From Salinibacillus xinjiangensis (lineage in GTDB: Bacteria; Bacillota; Bacilli; Bacillales; Alkalibacillaceae), in contig NZ_WJNH01000007.1 of the NCBI RefSeq assembly GCF_009649735.1, positions 222,302 to 286,301 on the forward strand: 64,000 nt of DNA, given 5' to 3'. The stretch's first letter is position 1. Every line of letters begins with the position of its first letter. A program made the position numbers and the translations under genes. Below the pieces are notes generated by a model that saw only the letters and a list, made by a program, of their open reading frames with translations, was not told the DNA's origin and searched no databases. This document shows, piece after piece, positions 60,855-64,000 of this stretch.

Positions 60855-61232
60855 TTAATATCCTCCATAATATCCAGGAAATACTGGATAAAAATACGGG
60901 TAACCGAATAGGCCAAATAAGCTTTGATATGGGAAACGGCGTCTGCGGAATCGACGAAATCTTCTTCTTCTACGAGGGCGACCATAATCATCATAATCAT
61001 CATACCCATACCCATATTGTCGATTCATCTGCATTTGTCCCTCATCAACATCCTCGGGAACCATAATAATGACACCGTCATCATCCATTCCGTCGATAAT
61101 CCCATCAAATTGTGAACCATCACTCAATTGCACGATCACATGATAGTTCATATAATTCTTACAAAGGTCCTTCATGTGTCTGCGTACATCATCCTGAACC
61201 ATATTAGGCTTGTAGTCATTCACTTTAAACAT
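60855..61232 (-). CDS. LSm-like small protein with Arg/Tyr-rich tail (spore-coat-like)
   Basis: About 125 residues from an ATG at 61232 (GGAG close by; a GTG five codons later has better spacing). Residues 25-65 resemble an Sm-fold strand set: YHVIVQLSDGSQFDGIIDGM then DDDGVIIMVPEDV. The tail has acidic Tyr repeats (YGYGYDDYDDYG), an Arg/Phe block (RPRRRRRFRRFRRRRF) and a Tyr/Pro end. Tails of this kind occur in spore coat proteins. With spoVIF and a YjcZ protein nearby, a sporulation role is likely but not shown. Confidence 0.65.
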   Translation of the reverse strand: MFKVNDYKPNMVQDDVRRHMKDLCKNYMNYHVIVQLSDGSQFDGIIDGMDDDGVIIMVPEDVDEGQMQMNRQYGYGYDDYDDYGRPRRRRRFRRFRRRRFPYQSLFGLFGYPYFYPVFPGYYGGY

Positions 61233-61470
61233 CACTCCTTCCTTTATTCCCTTTTAGGATATTCAACCATTTTGTACAATGTTATGGATTAGGTTTGTCC
61301 TTTTTCCTATGAAATTCCAATTTACATCTAAAGTTTTAAGTTTAATTCATCATCAGAGTCGTGTCATGATGAACTAAGTTACCATACAAAAGTAATTAAA
61401 AAATTTTTGCTTACAAAATGAACCGAAATAGATGAGCTCCATATCTAAAAGTATAGGGAGGAGGGACAAA

Positions 61471-61845
61471 GTGAATCTAGGTTGCCCAAAAGTACAATTA
61501 GCACAAGAAGGAAATCTAGCTGCCTTTCAACAATTGATGAAGGATCATCAAGCGAAATTGTATCGAATCGCTTATACATAAGTTCGCAATGAAACAGATG
61601 CAGTGGAGGTCGTTCAAGAAACATTTTATAAAGCCTACATATCTATTAAAAATTTAAAGGAACCGAAATATTTTTCCACATGGTTAACCAAAATTTTAAT
61701 TAATAATGCGCTAACCTTTATCCAAAAGCAAAAGCTTGTTCTTTTATCAGATGTCTTACCAGAACGAACGATGAAGACTTCTGATCAACAAGAGGAAAAA
61801 ATAGATTTATTAAATGCCATTATGTCCTTACCCAGGGATCTCTAA
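61471..61845 (+). pseudogene. ECF sigma factor pseudogene (nonsense codon and lost region 4)
   Basis: From a GTG at 61471 with GGGAGGAGG upstream the frame reads LAAFQQLMKDHQAKLYRIAY. It then meets TAA at 61579-61581 where TAT (Tyr) is expected, and continues in the same frame as VRNETDAVEVVQETFYKAYI, NLKEPKYFSTWLTKILINNA up to SLPRDL. Region 4 is missing: the frame stops at 61845 and the following DNA encodes the end of an anti-sigma protein. A deletion has fused the two genes, in addition to the point mutation. SigV-like by eye. Confidence 0.85.
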
Positions 61846-62111
61846 TAAAGACAGACTACGGAGCGTTTGAAGTAGTAAAAGTTGAGAAGAAGCAGAATAA
61901 AATTAGTCTTGAAATCGTAATTGACCAAAAGAGTGTTTTTCTCCCATTAGGACAGATGTGGCTGGTAAATGACCAAGGACCTAGATTGAATTCAGTTAAC
62001 AAAATAGGTGATCTTCGCTACCGTGTTCATATGGAAACCAATGAAGATTCTTCAACTCTTTTCTTGGAAGTGCCATCTATTCAACCATTAAAGGAATACA
62101 AAGTTTTTAGC
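61842..62111 (+). pseudogene. Anti-sigma factor C-terminal remnant (DUF4179-like)
   Basis: About 90 codons in a shifted frame starting SLIKTDYGAFEVVKVEKKQN, with ISLEIVIDQKSVFLPLGQMW, LVNDQGPRLNSV and LEVPSIQPLKEYKSF before a TAG. This is the outer C-terminal end of a DUF4179/DUF5643-type anti-sigma protein. The start, membrane helix and cytoplasmic head are absent. Confidence 0.75.
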
Positions 62112-62133
62112 TCAACAGATTAAAGAGGGAGGA

Positions 62134-62162
62134 TAAGCCCCCATACTTTGGGGGCTTACCTT
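62134..62162. terminator. Hairpin after the sigma/anti-sigma remnant
   Basis: TAAGCCCCC / GGGGGCTTA stem with a 7-nt loop. No T-run follows on the plus strand, so it is a weak terminator candidate. Confidence 0.5.
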
Positions 62163-62235
62163 ATGATCAAGGAGGTTTAAATTAAAGCCTTTTCAACGTA
62201 AAGTCGGATTTGTGGCCAATTACTCACTTTTGAAA

Positions 62236-62343
62236 TTAATAACCACCGTAGCTAAAGCTTTTGCCAACGATGATTAACAGCACGAAAAGCACAACCAATA
62301 ACACGAAACTGCTGTTACCGCCGTATCCACCTGAGTAACTCAT
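62236..62343 (-). CDS. YjcZ-family sporulation micro-protein
   Basis: 35 residues from an ATG at 62343 with GGAGGTG 7 nt upstream. A Gly/Tyr-rich head (MSYSGGYGGNSS), one hydrophobic helix (FVLLVVLFVLLIIVG) and a short KSFSYGGY tail are the YjcZ/YtzG layout. These are tiny membrane proteins made during sporulation. It is close to spoVIF, a pairing found in Bacillus genomes. Confidence 0.9.
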   Translation of the reverse strand: MSYSGGYGGNSSFVLLVVLFVLLIIVGKSFSYGGY

Positions 62344-62552
62344 TCCATTTCACCTCCCTAAGTTCTTAATGCTTCATTCTATTTTATTGGTTCAAAAGTG
62401 ATAAGGCATTTGTAAACTTTTAGTAGAAAATATGCTATTCTACTAGGTTTTACATCCCTAGTTCAAATTCCTATTCTTTCTAAACTAGTACTCCTATCCA
62501 TACGTTTTAATCTCTACTTCATAAGGTATTAAGGAAAAAGGAGGAAGACAAC

Positions 62553-62795
62553 ATGAATCAAGACATGCTGAAGAAGGTGGAAAAAAAGACAGGGGTTGAT
62601 ATGCAGAGCATCTTAAGACTTGCCTCTGCCTATGATGGGAAAGGACTAGAGAACGAGAAAACAGCAAGAAGACTGGTTAGACAGGTTGGGAAATTAGCAG
62701 GTAAAAAGGTGCCGAGAGAAACGGAAGACCAGCTAGTGAAAATGATTACCCAAAAGAAAATTAATGAATCCACCATTCGTAAAATGACAAGATAA
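62553..62795 (+). CDS. spoVIF: Stage VI sporulation protein F
   Basis: 80 residues from an ATG with AAGGAGGA upstream. MLKKVEKKTGVDMQSILRLA near residues 5-24 and RRLVRQVGKLAGKKVPRETE near 39-58, with the last third ITQKKINESTIRKMTR, match B. subtilis SpoVIF (YjcC), which helps GerE-dependent late coat assembly. Followed by its own terminator. Confidence 0.93.
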   Translation: MNQDMLKKVEKKTGVDMQSILRLASAYDGKGLENEKTARRLVRQVGKLAGKKVPRETEDQLVKMITQKKINESTIRKMTR

Positions 62796-62808
62796 TAGCG
62801 AGTTTGAT

Positions 62809-62836
62809 GAAGGAGCTTGATTATTCAAGCTCCTTT
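62809..62836 (+). terminator. Intrinsic terminator of spoVIF
   Basis: AAGGAGCTTGA / TCAAGCTCCTT stem with a 4-nt loop, then TAGTAATAATTT. Confidence 0.75.
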
Positions 62837-62927
62837 AGTAATAATTTAGTGGTGTTCGTATAGACAGAAAATTAAGGAAACATGTATGATGAAGGTATAG
62901 CAATTTTCATTCATGGAGGGGAGAATA

Positions 62928-63806
62928 TTGAATCAGGATAACCTAATCAAAATTTTCAGGGTTTTTGTGGTGGTCGCCTTAATCATTAGTTTATTCATAA
63001 ATTTTAATTTGTTATCACGACTGGAACAAATCGAGTTTCAAGTCAATCAGATTACGACCAATCAGCACAACATGATGAGTGAAGTAAGTGGTCAATCTAA
63101 TCATATTCGTGATGTGATGCAGGACATCAAACAGCAACAGAGTTGGATTAGTAACATCAAAATGGATTTGGATGCGAAGAAATTTGAAAATGGCCAAGGA
63201 GAGGCTGCTTTTGAATGGCAGGTGAAGGAGCTCGAGCCGGGTTCTGAAGTGGTTTTTCATTATGCCTTCGGGAAAATCGATGAGTTTACAGAGATCCCTG
63301 CAGAGGAAATTCAAAAAGGGTTGTATCGTGCCAGTGTCCCGATTGAGATGGATTTAAAGCCACGCTGGGAAGTCGACATGCGTATGGATAAGCAAGCGTT
63401 GGAAGAACAAATGGAGCAATATAGACTTAAATATTTTGTTTCGGTTTCCTATGATGAACAATCCAAAAGTAGCGAGATACAGACAAAGGATATAGGTGAT
63501 TTTGGCACGAGCTATTATGGGATTCTTCAGGTAGATCTACATAAGGATCAGAATAATATCAATGTCAGATTTGTAAATCATCATATTAACGAATCCTCGT
63601 TTCAAATAAAAGAAGCCACGATTCAGAAGTATGAGAATGACACATTTATAGGGGAGGAAAAATTAGAATTAGAACCTGAAAATAACCCACCTGAAGAACG
63701 AATTGGGATGTATAAAATGCACCAAATTGAGCAATACGAAAATATGCGACTAGTAATGAAAGTCGTCTATGATAACGGAAAAACATTTGAAAAGGAAATT
63801 TATTAG
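62928..63806 (+). CDS. Membrane-anchored coiled-coil protein with beta-rich outer domain
   Basis: 292 residues from a TTG at 62928, 4 nt after AGGGGAG; an ATG five codons upstream overlaps that site. One transmembrane segment near residues 10-30 (VFVVVALIISLFINFN), a coiled coil to about 80 (IEFQVNQITTNQHNMMSEVS), and two beta-rich parts (AAFEWQVKELEPGSEVVFHY; VNHHINESSFQIKEATIQKY). No family recognised. It would face the outside. It ends directly at a REP palindrome. Confidence 0.7.
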   Translation: MNQDNLIKIFRVFVVVALIISLFINFNLLSRLEQIEFQVNQITTNQHNMMSEVSGQSNHIRDVMQDIKQQQSWISNIKMDLDAKKFENGQGEAAFEWQVKELEPGSEVVFHYAFGKIDEFTEIPAEEIQKGLYRASVPIEMDLKPRWEVDMRMDKQALEEQMEQYRLKYFVSVSYDEQSKSSEIQTKDIGDFGTSYYGILQVDLHKDQNNINVRFVNHHINESSFQIKEATIQKYENDTFIGEEKLELEPENNPPEERIGMYKMHQIEQYENMRLVMKVVYDNGKTFEKEIY

Positions 63807-63835
63807 TGGGTCAGGGGGACAGGTCCCTTGACCCA
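63807..63835. repeat. REP-like palindrome, copy 2
   Basis: Identical over 29 nt to 60791-60819 and extended by one base pair on each side. It begins right after the stop codon and may act as terminator. Confidence 0.8.
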
Positions 63836-63868
63836 CTTTGACCATTGAAACGTGCACATCGGTACCGA

Positions 63869-64000
63869 CCCCCGAAAGTTAGAGTAATAATCTAACTTTC
63901 GGGGGTGTTTTTTTATGGCAAAATATAGTGAAGAATTTAAAATGAAGCTTGTCACCGAGTATTTAGATGGCAACATAGGATATGGATCATTGGCAAAAAA
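63869..64000 (+). mobile_element. Left end of an IS3-family insertion sequence (cut by window edge)
   Basis: The GGTACCGACCCCCGAAAGTT sequence and the perfect inverted repeat CCCCCGAAAGTTAGA (63869-63883) / TCTAACTTTCGGGGG (63891-63905) are followed at once by the start of orfA. IS150-group elements have ends of this kind. The right end lies outside the window. Confidence 0.75.
63915..64000 (+). CDS. IS3-family transposase OrfA, N-terminus (cut by window edge)
   Basis: 28 visible residues from an ATG at 63915: MAKYSEEFKMKLVTEYLDG is the usual beginning of IS3/IS150 OrfA, a helix-turn-helix protein that together with OrfB forms the transposase through a -1 frameshift. No strong ribosome site precedes it; the leader hairpin abuts the start. 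Confidence 0.85.
   Translation, partial: MAKYSEEFKMKLVTEYLDGNIGYGSLAK

Noticed and set aside
60779..61066. Plus-strand frame across the REP palindrome and the LSm-like gene
   Set aside because: It is antisense to a gene with clear composition and terminator, and starts in a repeat.

Overview
The window is a stretch of chromosome from a low-GC, endospore-forming Gram-positive bacterium of the Bacillaceae. Support comes from strong AGGAGG-type ribosome binding sites, frequent TTG and GTG starts, a spoVIF gene, a YjcZ-family micro-protein, a gamma-type SASP-like protein, a FusB-type EF-G-binding protein and a SigM-like sigma/anti-sigma operon. The species cannot be named from the sequence alone. 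Nothing indicates a prophage or large island. Mobile DNA is limited to two copies of a REP-like palindrome and the left end of an IS3-family element at the right edge.

Layout. 1-4.9 kb: the N-terminal half of an ABC exporter, a polytopic membrane protein with histidine motifs, an ECF sigma/anti-sigma pair and small proteins. 5-8.8 kb: flavin redox enzymes (FMN reductase, luciferase-like monooxygenase, azoreductase), a DinB protein and a decayed truncated haemoglobin. 9-15 kb: three secreted or anchored beta-propeller proteins, namely an LVIVD-repeat protein, a PQQ alcohol-dehydrogenase-type quinohaemoprotein and a PQQ sugar-dehydrogenase-like lipid-side protein. 15-18 kb: nucleotidyltransferase-like proteins, an alkyltransferase-like protein and a CAP-domain protein. 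18-23 kb: an MMPL exporter with its YhgE-like partner and a divergent TetR regulator. 23.5-31.3 kb: an ArsR-MFS pair, tRNA-Val, and a TetR-DHA2 efflux pair. 31.4-34.9 kb: an ABC ATPase, then a TPP riboswitch controlling SDR-thiM-thiE. 35-46 kb: many small accessory genes (HIT, VOC, HAD, methyltransferase, VanY-type carboxypeptidase, GNATs, Nudix, FusB). 46.2-48.9 kb: a vWA protein and a sigM/yhdL/yhdK-like operon. 49-54.6 kb: a permuted NlpC/P60-like protein, a CdsA-like enzyme and a MacB-type ABC transporter. 54.7-60.5 kb: a sigma factor with an unusual C-terminus, a VOC protein, a GyrI-like protein, a serine hydrolase, DinB, GrpB, ASCH and a BCCT transporter. 60.8-64 kb: sporulation-related genes, a collapsed sigma/anti-sigma pseudogene, REP palindromes and the IS3 end.

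The most unusual signal is not a gene. Three intergenic regions (5050-5235, 8407-8596, 10577-10763) each hold nine copies of a GCTRAAG-like heptamer at a 21-nt pitch, and in all three the fourth and fifth copies are 19 nt apart. A fourth region (13220-13540) uses a different core (GACGTGATTAT-like) but has the same 21-nt pitch and the same 19-nt step after its fourth unit. All four point the same way on the plus strand, whatever the direction of the flanking genes, and each lies beside an intrinsic terminator. I do not recognise this element.

Other points of note are a sigma factor whose tail resembles half of the VOC domain encoded next door, two genes whose reading frames seem to begin at ATC or ATT codons, a PQQ enzyme with lanthanide-type active-site spacing, and several genes caught in decay. 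All family assignments were made by eye from the translated sequence. No database search was run.
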